In this document: positions 1 to 8,688 of the stretch, in pieces | Layout: every line of letters starts with the position of its first letter | Position numbering within the stretch: position 1 is the first letter of the stretch | Source: an uncultured Prevotella sp. | GTDB taxonomy: Bacteria; Bacteroidota; Bacteroidia; Bacteroidales; Bacteroidaceae | Reading direction: 5' to 3' | Length of the DNA: 58,909 bases | Assembly: GCA_905235835.1 (NCBI GenBank) | Contig: CAJONQ010000021.1 | Span: 1 to 58,909 of the forward strand | Translations under genes and position numbers: made by a program | The notes under the pieces: generated by a model | Told to the model about the DNA's origin: nothing | Database searches by the model: none | What the model saw: only the letters and a program-made list of their open reading frames with translations

Positions 1-371
1 ATTAATTCGCTATAGAAATGGCATACGCTGTACTTCTTTCTGAACAGGCTAAGGAATTCCCGTTATCAATCTTTGCCATCTCTTTATTGAAACGACATCT
101 GATATTGAATTAAAAAACACTGGTCTGGTGGCAATGATTCTGCCAGTCGTTTTTCCCTACATGTATTTTTTAAACCCTTGCCACCGTTGCCGCCTTGCAA
201 AACTGTTTGATAATCAGTGGATTGTCGGTGGCAAGGAAGCGGCAAGGGTGACAACGATTGGCGATTTTTGCCCAAAAAGTGGGGTTATTTTGCCTCAAAA
301 AAGAGATAATAACGTGTTTGTAGCCAGACTATAGTTTGTCCTTGGGGAGAGAGGAGGTGTTCCGATTGATT
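1..371. other. gene-poor left edge with GC-rich inverted repeats
   Basis: No complete gene is supported here. An open stretch from about 6 to 113 on the plus strand encodes some 35 residues ending in TAA; it could be the tail of a decayed gene, but I recognise no family. At 176-185 CCTTGCCACC is the exact complement of GGTGGCAAGG at 227-236, and the related motif GGCAAGGG recurs at 241-248. This resembles intergenic repeat or element debris rather than a gene. Confidence 0.4.
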
Positions 372-499
372 ATTCCAGGCATTGGAATCAACCATTTCTG
401 GCATTGGAATCTGATATCGGAGTCAAGGGGATACTATGTTCCATGCCATGGAACAAGTTATTCCATCCCATGGAACAAAGTGTTCCACCCCATGGAACA
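372..499. repeat. array of five 15-19 base palindromes (TTCCA-N-TGGAA)
   Basis: Five units share the plan TTCCA, a 3-5 base centre, TGGAA. They lie at about 372-388, 396-410 (one arm degenerate), 437-455, 460-477 and 481-499. The last three are spaced 21-23 bases and read TGTTCCATGCCATGGAACA and close variants. The arms are conserved and the centres vary, which suggests selection for hairpin structure or for a dimeric binding protein. Spacing is too short and the units too divergent for CRISPR. The array lies upstream of the transporter promoter at 575. Confidence 0.75.
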
Positions 500-574
500 A
501 ACAGGAATGTGCCGCCTTCGAGGGGCGAATGTGCCGCTTCCTTGATGATTGGAAACAAAAATAAATGAATTTAT

Positions 575-605
575 TTTGTTCTTTGCTCGGTTTAGATTAC
601 CTTTG
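575..605 (+). promoter_or_regulatory. promoter of the BASS-family transporter
   Basis: TTTG at 575-578, a 19-base spacer and TACCTTTG at 598-605 match the Bacteroidetes -33/-7 consensus. Transcription would start about 5 bases after 605, almost exactly at the GTG start codon at 611. Confidence 0.75.
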
Positions 606-610
606 CAACT

Positions 611-1531
611 GTGAAGAGACTATGCCATTACATATCTGAATATATGAGCATTCTGGTGCTTGCCGCGGCATTGCTGGCACTGGCATACCCTGATGTGCTC
701 GGACAAGTACGTCCGACGGTCATCAACTATCTGCTTGGCGTGGTGATGTTCGGCATGGGACTGACCTTGAACCTGCAGGATTTCAAGATTGTTTTCAGTC
801 GTCCGAAGGATGTTGTCATAGGCTGTCTGGCACAGTTTACCGTCATGCCGCTACTGGCATGGGCATTGGCAAGACTGTTTCAACTCGACGAGGCACTGGC
901 TCTGGGTGTGGTGCTGGTAGGCTGTTGTCCTGGCGGTACAGCGTCCAATGTCATCACCTATCTGGCTAAAGGTGACCTTGCGCTCTCCGTAGGCATGACG
1001 GGAGTCTCCACCCTGTTGGCTCCGTTCCTGACCCCGCTGCTGACATGGGCGTTGGCAGGCAAGAGTGTCGATGTGGATGTGACGAGTATGTTCCTGAGCA
1101 TTCTCTGCGTGGTCATACTGCCCATCGTCGTGGGATTGCTTGTCAAGTGGCTCTTCCCAAAGTTCACGGAGAAAGCCACCGACTATCTCCCTGCGTTCTC
1201 ATCGATAGCCATTGCCTTTATTGTATCCATCGTTATCGCTGCAAATGCCAACAAGCTGATGGCTGGCGGTCTGCTGATCGTCGTAGTGGTCATGTTTCAC
1301 AATATCTGCGGTCTGGGTCTGGGTTACTTGATAGGGAGTGCGCTTAGACTGGCTGACCCGAAGAAGAGGGCGATATCCATCGAGGTCGGCATGCAGAACT
1401 CAGGGCTGGCAAGCAGTCTTGCCACCATCCATTTCGCTGCCTATCCGTTGGCATCCATCCCGGGAGCCATCTTCAGTGTGTGGCATAACCTGTCTGGTGC
1501 TGCCGTGGCTTATCTTTATCGAAGGAAGTAA
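611..1531 (+). CDS. bile acid:sodium symporter (BASS) family transporter
   Basis: A 306-residue inner-membrane protein with about nine to ten hydrophobic segments. It has the family's conserved GMGLTL region and the CCPGGTASNV motif after the fourth or fifth helix, which in this family lies near the sodium and substrate site. Length is normal. The real substrate is unknown: bacterial members move bile acids, pantoate or other organic anions. I kept the GTG start at 611 because the residues it adds (RLCHYISEYMSILVLA) resemble the usual family N-terminus; ATG at 644 is the alternative. With the promoter ending at 605, the GTG start would give a nearly leaderless message. Confidence 0.85.
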   Translation: MKRLCHYISEYMSILVLAAALLALAYPDVLGQVRPTVINYLLGVVMFGMGLTLNLQDFKIVFSRPKDVVIGCLAQFTVMPLLAWALARLFQLDEALALGVVLVGCCPGGTASNVITYLAKGDLALSVGMTGVSTLLAPFLTPLLTWALAGKSVDVDVTSMFLSILCVVILPIVVGLLVKWLFPKFTEKATDYLPAFSSIAIAFIVSIVIAANANKLMAGGLLIVVVVMFHNICGLGLGYLIGSALRLADPKKRAISIEVGMQNSGLASSLATIHFAAYPLASIPGAIFSVWHNLSGAAVAYLYRRK

Positions 1532-1555
1532 TATAATAAGTTAAACTGGATAATC

Positions 1556-1753
1556 ATGGAGAAAAAGAGACACGCTTTACGCAAATTGTTGGAGGCGGTA
1601 GAGCACGAGCTGTTGAGAAAACCCAACAGGAAGACCCTCGACAGGCTGTCACTGCTGGCAGGTTACCAGAACTGGGAGTCGTTTCAGGAGGCACTGCATG
1701 GCACTGGTGATGGCGAGGAGAACTACGAGGTAGGGGAGAAGCAGAAAAAATAA
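1556..1753 (+). CDS. small charged protein of unknown function
   Basis: A 65-residue, Lys/Glu/Arg-rich protein without signal peptide or membrane segment. It begins 24 bases after the transporter stop and is followed at once by a terminator hairpin, so it is probably co-transcribed with the transporter. The middle (LDRLSLLAGYQNWESFQEALHG) looks like two short helices around a turn. I recognise no family. Coding is supported by ATG placement, spacing and codon use, not by homology. Confidence 0.6.
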   Translation: MEKKRHALRKLLEAVEHELLRKPNRKTLDRLSLLAGYQNWESFQEALHGTGDGEENYEVGEKQKK

Positions 1754-1784
1754 AAAGAGACATCCGAAAGGAATGTCTCTTTTT
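1752..1784. terminator. bidirectional terminator between the small protein gene and rplS
   Basis: A 12-base stem (AAAAAGAGACAT with ATGTCTCTTTTT) around a 9-base loop, with a U-run on either strand. It separates two convergent genes. Confidence 0.85.
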
Positions 1785-1805
1785 ATGTTGTGCAGGTCGA
1801 GGAGA

Positions 1806-2165
1806 TTACTCACTCACGTTGCGACGCTTCTCCTTGATACGGGCTGCCTTACCAGTGAGCTTGCGCAGATAGTAAAGCTTAGCGCGACGAACCTTACCAA
1901 CCTTGTTTACCTCGATGCTCTCGATGTTAGGTGACTCGATAGGGAAGATACGCTCTACACCAACGGTACCAGACATCTTGCGAACGGTGAAGCGCTTCTT
2001 CTCCTGATGACCGCTGATCTTGATGACAACGCCACGGTAGAGCTGGATACGCTCCTTAGAACCCTCGATAATTTTGTAAGCGACAGTTACAGTGTCACCA
2101 GCCTTGAACTCTGGGAACTTCTTGCCGGTTGCAAATGCTTCTTCAGCAACTTTAATTAAATCCAT
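1806..2165 (-). CDS. rplS: 50S ribosomal protein L19
   Basis: A 119-residue protein starting [11 protein letters not shown], with the L19 hallmarks [23 protein letters not shown] and a basic C-terminus ([22 protein letters not shown]). It sits at the 30S-50S interface. A longer reading frame runs upstream to 2285, but the added residues are not L19-like and a promoter box lies inside that extension, so ATG at 2165 is the start. The gene is monocistronic here, unlike the rpsP-rimM-trmD-rplS operon of many bacteria. Confidence 0.97.
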   Translation of the reverse strand: MDLIKVAEEAFATGKKFPEFKAGDTVTVAYKIIEGSKERIQLYRGVVIKISGHQEKKRFTVRKMSGTVGVERIFPIESPNIESIEVNKVGKVRRAKLYYLRKLTGKAARIKEKRRNVSE

Positions 2166-2264
2166 TGTATTCTTTAAATTAAATTGTTGTATCGTTCCTA
2201 CGCAACATAACAGGCAACTCGTGACTTCCTGCCAGCGATTACGCGGAAAGCGGATGCAAAGGTA
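2166..2264 (-). promoter_or_regulatory. rplS promoter and about 85-base leader
   Basis: TACCTTTG on the minus strand (2264-2257) is a clear -7 box; the -33 element is weak. The predicted transcript has about 85 bases before the ATG, long for this window. Ribosomal protein messages often carry autoregulatory leaders, but I could not assign a known L19 leader fold. Confidence 0.6.
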
Positions 2265-2303
2265 CTGCTTTTTCTTGAATCTCACAATAAATTCGGCGGA
2301 TTT

Positions 2304-2334
2304 TTTGTTTTTTACCTTTTTTTTTGTACTTTTG
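2304..2334 (+). promoter_or_regulatory. promoter of the 5'-nucleotidase gene pair
   Basis: TTTG 2304-2307, a 19-base spacer and TACTTTTG 2327-2334; the ATG follows at 2354. Confidence 0.75.
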
Positions 2335-2353
2335 TAGTCGCTAAAATATAGAT

Positions 2354-3115
2354 ATGGATAGGAAATTAGTGATTATTATCATGATGATAGTGGGGCTGAC
2401 AGCTTGTCGGACACACTATCAAGTGGCATCTGTGGAGCGTTCCACCATACTGGTCGACAGTCGTTATGACGCTCATCCTGATGCTGAGGCTGCCCAGTTT
2501 CTGCAGCATTATGCGCATATCGTAGACAGCGTCATGGGACCGAAGGTGGGACGGTCGGCTAAATACATGACACCTCACCGTCCGGAGAGTGAGTTGTCCA
2601 ACCTGCTTGCCGATATCCTAGTGTGGGCGGCAAAGGACTATCAGGAGCAACCTGACTTCGGGGTGTATAACATGGGAGGTATTCGTGCAGACTTGCCGAA
2701 GGGTGATGTGACCTATGGTGATGTGCTGGACATTGCTCCTTTCGAGAATAAGATCTCCTTCGCCACCCTTTCAGGTGCCGACGTGCTGGAGCTCTTCAGC
2801 GAGATGGCTTCTGTCGGAGGCGAGGGGGTGAGTCATGCGGTGAGGATGGTGATCACAAGAGACGGCAGGCTGGTGAGTGTGACCATCCATGGGAAACCGA
2901 TCGATCCGCAGCAAGACTATCGTATTGCTACCATCGACTATCTGTTGGGTGGTACGGATAATATGAGTGCTTTTAAAAAGAGTAGGGATATCAACTCTCC
3001 GCAGCAGGTGGAGAACAACTCCCGCTTTATCATCATGAACTACTTCCGTGAACAGAAGAGACAGGGTAAGGAAGTGGATGCGCAAATAGAAGGAAGAGTT
3101 GTCATAAAGGATTAG
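2354..3115 (+). CDS. lipoprotein with the 5'-nucleotidase C-terminal (substrate-binding) domain
   Basis: A 253-residue protein with a lipoprotein signal ending VGLTAC (Cys18). The rest matches the C-terminal half of UshA/NucA-type 5'-nucleotidases: the [22 protein letters not shown] and [15 protein letters not shown] motifs, and the nucleotide-base pocket near [12 protein letters not shown]. The metal-binding catalytic domain is missing here and is supplied by the next gene, 5 bases downstream. The two are normally one polypeptide; the split form is common in Bacteroidales. It is probably anchored in the periplasm and works with its partner to release phosphate from nucleotides. Confidence 0.88.
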   Translation: MDRKLVIIIMMIVGLTACRTHYQVASVERSTILVDSRYDAHPDAEAAQFLQHYAHIVDSVMGPKVGRSAKYMTPHRPESELSNLLADILVWAAKDYQEQPDFGVYNMGGIRADLPKGDVTYGDVLDIAPFENKISFATLSGADVLELFSEMASVGGEGVSHAVRMVITRDGRLVSVTIHGKPIDPQQDYRIATIDYLLGGTDNMSAFKKSRDINSPQQVENNSRFIIMNYFREQKRQGKEVDAQIEGRVVIKD

Positions 3116-3120
3116 GTGTT

Positions 3121-3966
3121 ATGGTGAGATATCTTGGAATCATACTGATGATGCTGGTGTCCTTGTCAGGACAGGCAAAGAAAGACAAACAACTGGTCAT
3201 TCTGCACACGAATGATACACATAGTACGATTACGCCCATTAATGACCAACTGCCAGATACCATGAAGGCGGGTCGGGCTGGGTCACTTCGTCGTATCGCC
3301 ATGCTGAAGGAAGAGCGTGAGAAAAACCCTGATCTGTTGCTTTTTGACAGTGGGGACTTCTTTCAAGGGTCAGCTTATTACACCATGTTCAAAGGGGATG
3401 TGGAGATAGGACTGATGAACAGGATGGGATATGATGCCGTGACGATAGGCAACCATGAGTTTGACTTCGGCATGGAGGAGATGGCTCGGGCGTTCCGTCT
3501 TGCCACTTTCCCGATCGTCTGTGCTAACTATGACTTTACGGGTACTCCTTGTGAGGGACTGGTGAAACCGTATATCATCATCAAACGGAATGGGGTGAGG
3601 ATCGGGGTGTTTGGACTCTCCCCCAGGCTGGAGGGACTCGTATCGGAAAAGAACTGTGTGGGGGTGAAGTATCTTGACCCTGCAAAGGTAGCACTGGAGA
3701 CGGCGAAGATGCTGAAAGAGGATAAGAAATGTGATGTCGTCATCTGTATTTCCCACTTAGGATGGAATAGTAACCGAGGGGAGGACGACCAGTATATGAT
3801 ACATAACTCACGGCATATCGACCTGGTGTTGGGTGGACATACCCATTCCTATTTTAAACAAATGGAGTATGAGAAGAACATGGACGGCAAGTCTGTGCCT
3901 GTCGACCAGAACGGAAAGCATGCGATTTTCGTGGGAAAGATGGTGATGACGCTTCACTCGAAATAG
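3121..3966 (+). CDS. 5'-nucleotidase N-terminal metallophosphoesterase domain protein
   Basis: A 281-residue exported protein with a Sec signal (about residues 1-19, cut before KKDKQ). It has the calcineurin-like metal motifs of UshA: LHTNDTHS, FDSGDFFQGS, GNHEFDFG, ICISHLGW and LGGHTHSYF. It is the catalytic half of a split 5'-nucleotidase whose C-terminal half is the preceding gene. The end, VGKMVMTLHSK, matches where the N-terminal domain normally stops, so the protein is complete. Its stop overlaps the tail of convergent porT by 13 bases, so no spacer or terminator separates the two. Confidence 0.9.
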   Translation: MVRYLGIILMMLVSLSGQAKKDKQLVILHTNDTHSTITPINDQLPDTMKAGRAGSLRRIAMLKEEREKNPDLLLFDSGDFFQGSAYYTMFKGDVEIGLMNRMGYDAVTIGNHEFDFGMEEMARAFRLATFPIVCANYDFTGTPCEGLVKPYIIIKRNGVRIGVFGLSPRLEGLVSEKNCVGVKYLDPAKVALETAKMLKEDKKCDVVICISHLGWNSNRGEDDQYMIHNSRHIDLVLGGHTHSYFKQMEYEKNMDGKSVPVDQNGKHAIFVGKMVMTLHSK

Positions 3967-4712
3967 AACGAGAGCATGATCATCTTCGACTGTGAGCTGC
4001 TGACGCTGCCTGCGTATGCCCGCTTGTTGGTGTCACGCAGCTCATTGACATGATTGGTGTCAAGACTGTTGCCTAAGCCATAGCAGAACTTCAACTCGGG
4101 GATGAGTTTGAAGAACGGCAGGTAGAAGTCACATCCAATACCAACCTCCACCATCGACGAGAAGCGTTTCAGACTGACATAGTCCTCACCAGCTCCAGTG
4201 AGATTGATCATCCCACTGATACCAGCAGCGATGAAAGGACGGTAGTTGTTGAAGCGTGGAGCACTGAACTTCACGTTCAAAGGCAGTCCGACATATGTGT
4301 TCTTCAAGTCTTGGGTCACTTTGCGGGGGCGTCCCTCTTCGTCAATATCCGTCATGTTCAGAATAGAGAGATGCTTGGCTCCGAAGTGCATGGTGGGGGA
4401 GAATCGCAAGGCAATATTGTCATGCAGTCGCAACTCAGCGAGGACACCAACAGAGAACCCCGGGTTCCACTTATCAGCGTCAGCCATGATAAGATGCTCA
4501 CTGACATTACCCTCCTCGTCGACAAGAACCTGCGGACCCACATTCTCGAACTCGATATCTTGAAAATTGGTACCTATCACAATACCAAAGTGCATGGGGC
4601 GCAAGTCAATATAAGGCTTGTACTGTACACGACGCTGTTGTGCTTGTGCGGTAAGGATGCTGACAAGCAGTATCGCTAAGAGGAGAAATCGTTTCTTATT
4701 CACATTAAACAT
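3954..4712 (-). CDS. porT: type IX secretion outer-membrane protein PorT
   Basis: A 252-residue protein with a signal peptide cut after AQA and a predicted outer-membrane beta-barrel. The segment YIDLRPMHFGIVIGTNFQD and the end in a beta-strand with terminal aromatic residue (MIMLSFYFE) are typical of PorT/SprT, a membrane component needed for type IX secretion and gliding in Bacteroidetes. Its presence implies that this cell exports proteins by T9SS. Confidence 0.88.
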   Translation of the reverse strand: MFNVNKKRFLLLAILLVSILTAQAQQRRVQYKPYIDLRPMHFGIVIGTNFQDIEFENVGPQVLVDEEGNVSEHLIMADADKWNPGFSVGVLAELRLHDNIALRFSPTMHFGAKHLSILNMTDIDEEGRPRKVTQDLKNTYVGLPLNVKFSAPRFNNYRPFIAAGISGMINLTGAGEDYVSLKRFSSMVEVGIGCDFYLPFFKLIPELKFCYGLGNSLDTNHVNELRDTNKRAYAGSVSSSQSKMIMLSFYFE

Positions 4713-4802
4713 AACGCAGTAGCAGGGTTCTTTATTATTTCGACATCGTATAAATTATAAAAATAATCTACCCAAAGTTAGGTATATATCGAAAAATATT
4801 CC

Positions 4803-4810
4803 TATCTTTG
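4803..4810 (+). promoter_or_regulatory. -7 box of the ferredoxin gene
   Basis: TATCTTTG, the -7 consensus, 49 bases before the ferredoxin ATG. The -33 element is not clear. Confidence 0.6.
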
Positions 4811-4859
4811 CATCACGATTAATGAGTATTTAGTATTAACTTTATAAAAAGAAAAGATT

Positions 4860-5030
4860 ATGGCATACGTAATTGGTGACGACTGCATCGCATGTGGAAC
4901 ATGTATCGATGAGTGCCCAGCAGGAGCTATCTCTGAGGGCGATAAGTATTCTATCAACCCTGATGTCTGCACAGAGTGCGGCACATGTGCTGACGTTTGT
5001 CCGTCAGAGGCTATCAGCCTGCCGGCATAA
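4860..5030 (+). CDS. 2[4Fe-4S] ferredoxin, 56 residues
   Basis: A clostridial-type ferredoxin. The first cluster motif is CIACGTCIDECP and the second CTECGTCADVCP, each CxxCxxCxxxCP, so all eight cysteines are present. The protein starts MAYVIGDDC and ends ISLPA. It is a small soluble low-potential electron carrier, used for example with pyruvate:ferredoxin oxidoreductase or Rnf in anaerobes. It is monocistronic, with its own promoter and a strong terminator right after the stop. Confidence 0.95.
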   Translation: MAYVIGDDCIACGTCIDECPAGAISEGDKYSINPDVCTECGTCADVCPSEAISLPA

Positions 5031-5058
5031 GTCAAGAACAAGTTGAGAAGAACATAGG

Positions 5059-5083
5059 GCTTTCCTTCTGGAAAGCTTTTTTT
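5059..5083 (+). terminator. ferredoxin terminator
   Basis: GCTTTCC, loop TTCT, GGAAAGC followed by seven T. It reaches the stop codon of the convergent histidine kinase gene. Confidence 0.85.
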
Positions 5084-7118
5084 ATGTCTCGTCAGGAAGA
5101 GTCATGATAAAACGGGCACCACCCTGGTAGCTGGTGTCCAGACGGATGTCACCACCTAAGCGGCGGACGATACTACGAGCTACGCTGAGTCCGATGCCGG
5201 TACCCTCATAGTAATTGTCAAGTTGGAAGAATTCCTCAAAGATACGCTCAGACTCATAAGCGGGTACACCAATACCAGTATCTGTGACAGCATAAGTCAC
5301 TTTCTGGGCTTCGCGGTCAAGGGTGATACGTAGTTCTACACTTCCCTTTTGTGTAAACTTATTGGCATTGTTCAGTAAAAGTGCGAGTGCACGGGAGGCA
5401 GAGACTGCATTGGTGCGAATTATCTTGTCGTCAGCCTGGTCGAACTCCAGGTTGAACAGTAAGTGGTTGTCATGTTGCAGGTCGGAACTCTCAACAGCCT
5501 GTGCTGCTATCTGAACGATAGTTACCTTATCGTTACGCTCTATAGTGGTCTTGCTATGGATGTCAGAGAGTTCTATCATCTTGTTGACCAGTTCTGTGAT
5601 ACGCTTGGTATTGATGGTGATGCGTTTGTTGATGTCCTTCCGCTCCTCGCTTCCGAGTTCGATATCCGGTGTCGTGAGTACCTGTGTAAATCCACTCAGT
5701 ATATTAAGTGGTGTACGGATCTCGTGGGATATCTGTTGGATGAAGTCGGTCTTCATGCGTGACGACTCCTCTGCCCGGGCATTTGCCTGTGTCAGTTCCT
5801 TGTTCTTCTGTTCGAGTTCCTTGTTCTTCTCCGCAAGTTGTTTGGCATTGCGCAGACGGAGCAGACCGATAATAATCAGGGATATGAGTATCAGCAGGAT
5901 ACCGATAAAAGCCGTGATGAAACGCTGGTTCTTGAGCATTGACTGTTGTTCGGCAATCTGTTTCTCTTTCTCCTGCGTCTCATACATGATGGCGAGTTCT
6001 GCCGCATTATGCTGTCGCTCGTAATCATAAATAGAGTCGACGGAGTCAACAATACGCTCCGCTATCTGAAGGGCTTGCTCTTTCCGCCCGGATTTGAGAT
6101 ACGCTTTAAGATAAGATGTAAGATACGATTTCAGGTAATACAGTGATAGGGGAATCTTCCACGACTGTACGACAGAATCGACCTTAGGTGTCAGGTTGGC
6201 GAGGTCTTCCCAACGCTCGGCAAGTTCCAGGTACTCACTATGCTCAATAAGACCGCTACTGGTTTTTGAGTAGTTTGTCCCTATGAAGCGTTGGTATGCC
6301 TTGTTGGCTTCTCTTTTTCGCCCAGTCTTCACGTAGACGAGAGCCTTGTGGGTATTGAGACCGGCGGTGAACTCCTCTGCGGTGGAGGTAGGGCAGTCTG
6401 GAGAGGATGCCATACGGCTAATCGCCTCATCTGCCTGGGGAAGCCATTTCTCTGCCTCGGCAAACTGTTCTGTACTGGTATAGGCATCAATGATATTGTA
6501 GGTGATTCTTGCCCAAGTATAGAGATTGTCAAAGGCAGGCTTATCCTGTGCCAGTTTCTTCAGCGTGTTCCATGCTTTAGTGAAGTTTTTCTCTGCTTCG
6601 GAATAATGCCCTAACTGCATCTGGCTATAACCAATATCATGAAGAAGGATTGCCGACCAATAGTTCCCTTCCTGTGTGGTGTCATTACGTACTACGGAGT
6701 AGGCTTCTGTCGCGACCTTGACAGCACCGTCTTGATCGCCTTTGACCGTTAAAATAGTGGATAACTGGTCGGAAACAAAATAATAGATGGTAGGACGCTC
6801 CTGCATTAACTCGTTGCTGGCGAGGGCTCTTTTATAATATAGTTCTGCCGTGAGTTCTTGACCTAACTTGTAATGAATCTGTCCTCGGTAGTAGTTCGCC
6901 TTGTATTCAGGTAAGAGATGTTGGTCCTCAAGACTGTCAATCAGAGACGGCGCTCTATCCAGGTTCCTGTCTATCATCTGTTCAACCTGGACGTCAAAGT
7001 CTTTCTTTGGTTGATTTTCAGAGGAAACATTCTTCTCACGAGATGTACATGCTGTCATCCCTATGATGGTAACAGCAAATACCCCCAATAATAAATATGT
7101 TAGTCTCCTCAGATTCAT
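5082..7118 (-). CDS. TPR-containing sensor histidine kinase
   Basis: A 678-residue protein. The N-terminus is hydrophobic and ends GMTAC (Cys24), a possible lipobox or an uncleaved anchor. Residues about 60-370 are TPR-like helices, presumably periplasmic. One membrane segment is at 400-422, a coiled coil at 425-455, then HisKA with the phospho-acceptor in ISHEIRTPLN (His465). The ATPase domain has N box NNANKF, G1 VTDTGIGVP, F box FEEFFQ and G2 GTGIGLSVA. There is no receiver or DNA-binding domain, so it needs a separate response regulator, and none is adjacent. The ligand is unknown. Confidence 0.9.
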   Translation of the reverse strand: MNLRRLTYLLLGVFAVTIIGMTACTSREKNVSSENQPKKDFDVQVEQMIDRNLDRAPSLIDSLEDQHLLPEYKANYYRGQIHYKLGQELTAELYYKRALASNELMQERPTIYYFVSDQLSTILTVKGDQDGAVKVATEAYSVVRNDTTQEGNYWSAILLHDIGYSQMQLGHYSEAEKNFTKAWNTLKKLAQDKPAFDNLYTWARITYNIIDAYTSTEQFAEAEKWLPQADEAISRMASSPDCPTSTAEEFTAGLNTHKALVYVKTGRKREANKAYQRFIGTNYSKTSSGLIEHSEYLELAERWEDLANLTPKVDSVVQSWKIPLSLYYLKSYLTSYLKAYLKSGRKEQALQIAERIVDSVDSIYDYERQHNAAELAIMYETQEKEKQIAEQQSMLKNQRFITAFIGILLILISLIIIGLLRLRNAKQLAEKNKELEQKNKELTQANARAEESSRMKTDFIQQISHEIRTPLNILSGFTQVLTTPDIELGSEERKDINKRITINTKRITELVNKMIELSDIHSKTTIERNDKVTIVQIAAQAVESSDLQHDNHLLFNLEFDQADDKIIRTNAVSASRALALLLNNANKFTQKGSVELRITLDREAQKVTYAVTDTGIGVPAYESERIFEEFFQLDNYYEGTGIGLSVARSIVRRLGGDIRLDTSYQGGARFIMTLPDET

Positions 7119-7132
7119 GTTGATTAAATAAG

Positions 7133-7176
7133 AAAGGGGCGTAAGTCGAAACTTACGTCGAATCTTACGCTCCTTT
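7133..7176 (-). terminator. stem-loop between the TPR gene and the histidine kinase gene
   Basis: AAAGGGGCGTAAG pairs with CTTACGCTCCTTT with one mismatch, and an inner stem (GTAAGT with ACTTAC) can form instead. On the minus strand it is followed by CTTATTTAAT, only moderately U-rich. It could end the TonB-operon message or reduce read-through into the kinase gene. Confidence 0.5.
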
Positions 7177-7187
7177 GAATTGTTTGA

Positions 7188-8615
7188 TTATTTCAGTGCC
7201 TGAATCTCCAACGCAGCCTTGTACTCTGGGTCAATCTGGAGAATCTTCTCTGCGAATCCCTTTGCACCATCCACGTTCTTGTTGATATAAGCATTGAACA
7301 TCAGATAGTGGTAGGCGGTCTTCAGCATGGTATCCTGTCCCTTTGTGCGGTCATTCTTGCCACTCAACAGTGAGGCGAGTTTCTCATAATAAGGCTTTGC
7401 AAGACTCTTCTCCATGTTGTTGTCAAGTTTGTTGTTGAGGTTCGCACGCATATAGGTAGAGTATACCTCCTGAGTAGGATATTTATTGATAAGGTCTGCA
7501 TAGACCTCGTCAGCCTTCTTAATCATCTCAATCTTCTTGGCAGGATCTGTTGAGGCATCTCCATCCTTTGTGTAGATGTTGGCAAGACCTTCCTCGTCAT
7601 CATAGGTCAGATCCTTCTTGGCACCAAGCATCTGCTTGTAGTAATCGGTAGCCTTGGCAAAGTCCTTGTTCTTCAGGTATGCGTCAGAGAGGGTCTTCAA
7701 AATAGCCCACTTCTTAATCATCGAAGAGTCGTTCACCAATGTCAGTGCCTTGTCGTACTCTGCGAAAGCATTCTGCTGCTCACCTAATGCGTCATAAATC
7801 AGTGCAGAGTAGTAGTGGTCGTACTCTGAGTATTTAGCACTGTCGGTCTCGTTGAAATACTTGTAGATGTAACCCTTAGCAGCATCGTAGTTCTTTAACT
7901 CATAGTTGCTGAACATGGCAAGACGGGTGAAAGTAGCATTACGGGGCTTGTCTTTCAGACCTTGCTCACAAGCTGCAAGAGCATCCTCGAAATGTCCCTG
8001 GAAGTAACTGGCACGGGCAAACTCGTTCAGATAGCTCTTGTCTAACTGAGCAATGGGCACTTTCTTGAACTCATTATAGGCATTCTTCTCGTCACCAGCT
8101 ACCATGAAGATGTGTCCCTTGATAGCATCAACGTTCACCTCTGGGCAGTTTGCCTTCAGATCATCGAGCTTCTGGGCTGCTCCTTTTGGGTCGATCTTGC
8201 GGTAAACCATTGCATACTTACGATATGCCTCAGCCAGTTTGTTGTCATAGTAGATTGCCTGATCATACCAGGAGGCGGCACCACCACCATCGTCCGCAAG
8301 GGCAGCAATGTCACCTAACAGGACGTATGCGGGAGCATACTTGTTCTTAGAGGCTACCAATGCGTACTGTGCATACTCATGAGCATGAGCGGTGTCTTTT
8401 GCCTCATAGAAGGCACGTCCCATGGCAAGCAGATTCTCGGCATTCTTTTTATTAGCCTTGTAGTAAGGCTTCATCTGCTTGTCGAGGTCTGCGGGTTTAC
8501 TACTAATAATTTTCTTTACGGCATCTACGTCGGCCTTAGAGCCGTCCTGTGCCATCACTGGAGTGCCGAATCCTATCATCAGCGCTCCCATCACGAGATA
8601 TTTAATTGCTTTCAT
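7188..8615 (-). CDS. exported TPR-repeat protein, last gene of the TonB operon
   Basis: A 475-residue protein with a Sec signal peptide (MKAIKYLVMGALMIGF, cut after VMA-Q) followed by repeated 34-residue TPR helices to the C-terminus (for example YDKALTLVND, DAYLKNKDFAKATDYYKQML, FAEKILQIDPEYKAALE). The reading frame continues upstream to 8720, but the ATG at 8615 starts the signal peptide and is preferred. The protein is probably a periplasmic scaffold. It ends an operon exbB-exbD-exbD-tonB-pstS-like-TPR, so it may organise or regulate the TonB energy complex; that role is inferred from position. Confidence 0.85.
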   Translation of the reverse strand: MKAIKYLVMGALMIGFGTPVMAQDGSKADVDAVKKIISSKPADLDKQMKPYYKANKKNAENLLAMGRAFYEAKDTAHAHEYAQYALVASKNKYAPAYVLLGDIAALADDGGGAASWYDQAIYYDNKLAEAYRKYAMVYRKIDPKGAAQKLDDLKANCPEVNVDAIKGHIFMVAGDEKNAYNEFKKVPIAQLDKSYLNEFARASYFQGHFEDALAACEQGLKDKPRNATFTRLAMFSNYELKNYDAAKGYIYKYFNETDSAKYSEYDHYYSALIYDALGEQQNAFAEYDKALTLVNDSSMIKKWAILKTLSDAYLKNKDFAKATDYYKQMLGAKKDLTYDDEEGLANIYTKDGDASTDPAKKIEMIKKADEVYADLINKYPTQEVYSTYMRANLNNKLDNNMEKSLAKPYYEKLASLLSGKNDRTKGQDTMLKTAYHYLMFNAYINKNVDGAKGFAEKILQIDPEYKAALEIQALK

Positions 8616-8688
8616 AATTCTTGTTTTATTAAAGTTATACTTCTTGTTTCTATTCTCTATCGTTATGACGTGAAAACGTCTATTTGGT

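Noticed and set aside
372..499. CRISPR array
   Set aside because: Repeat plus spacer would be only 21-23 bases, the units themselves are palindromes with variable centres, and no cas genes are present.
2166..2285. Longer N-terminus for L19
   Set aside because: The added residues are not ribosomal-protein-like and the promoter box lies within them.
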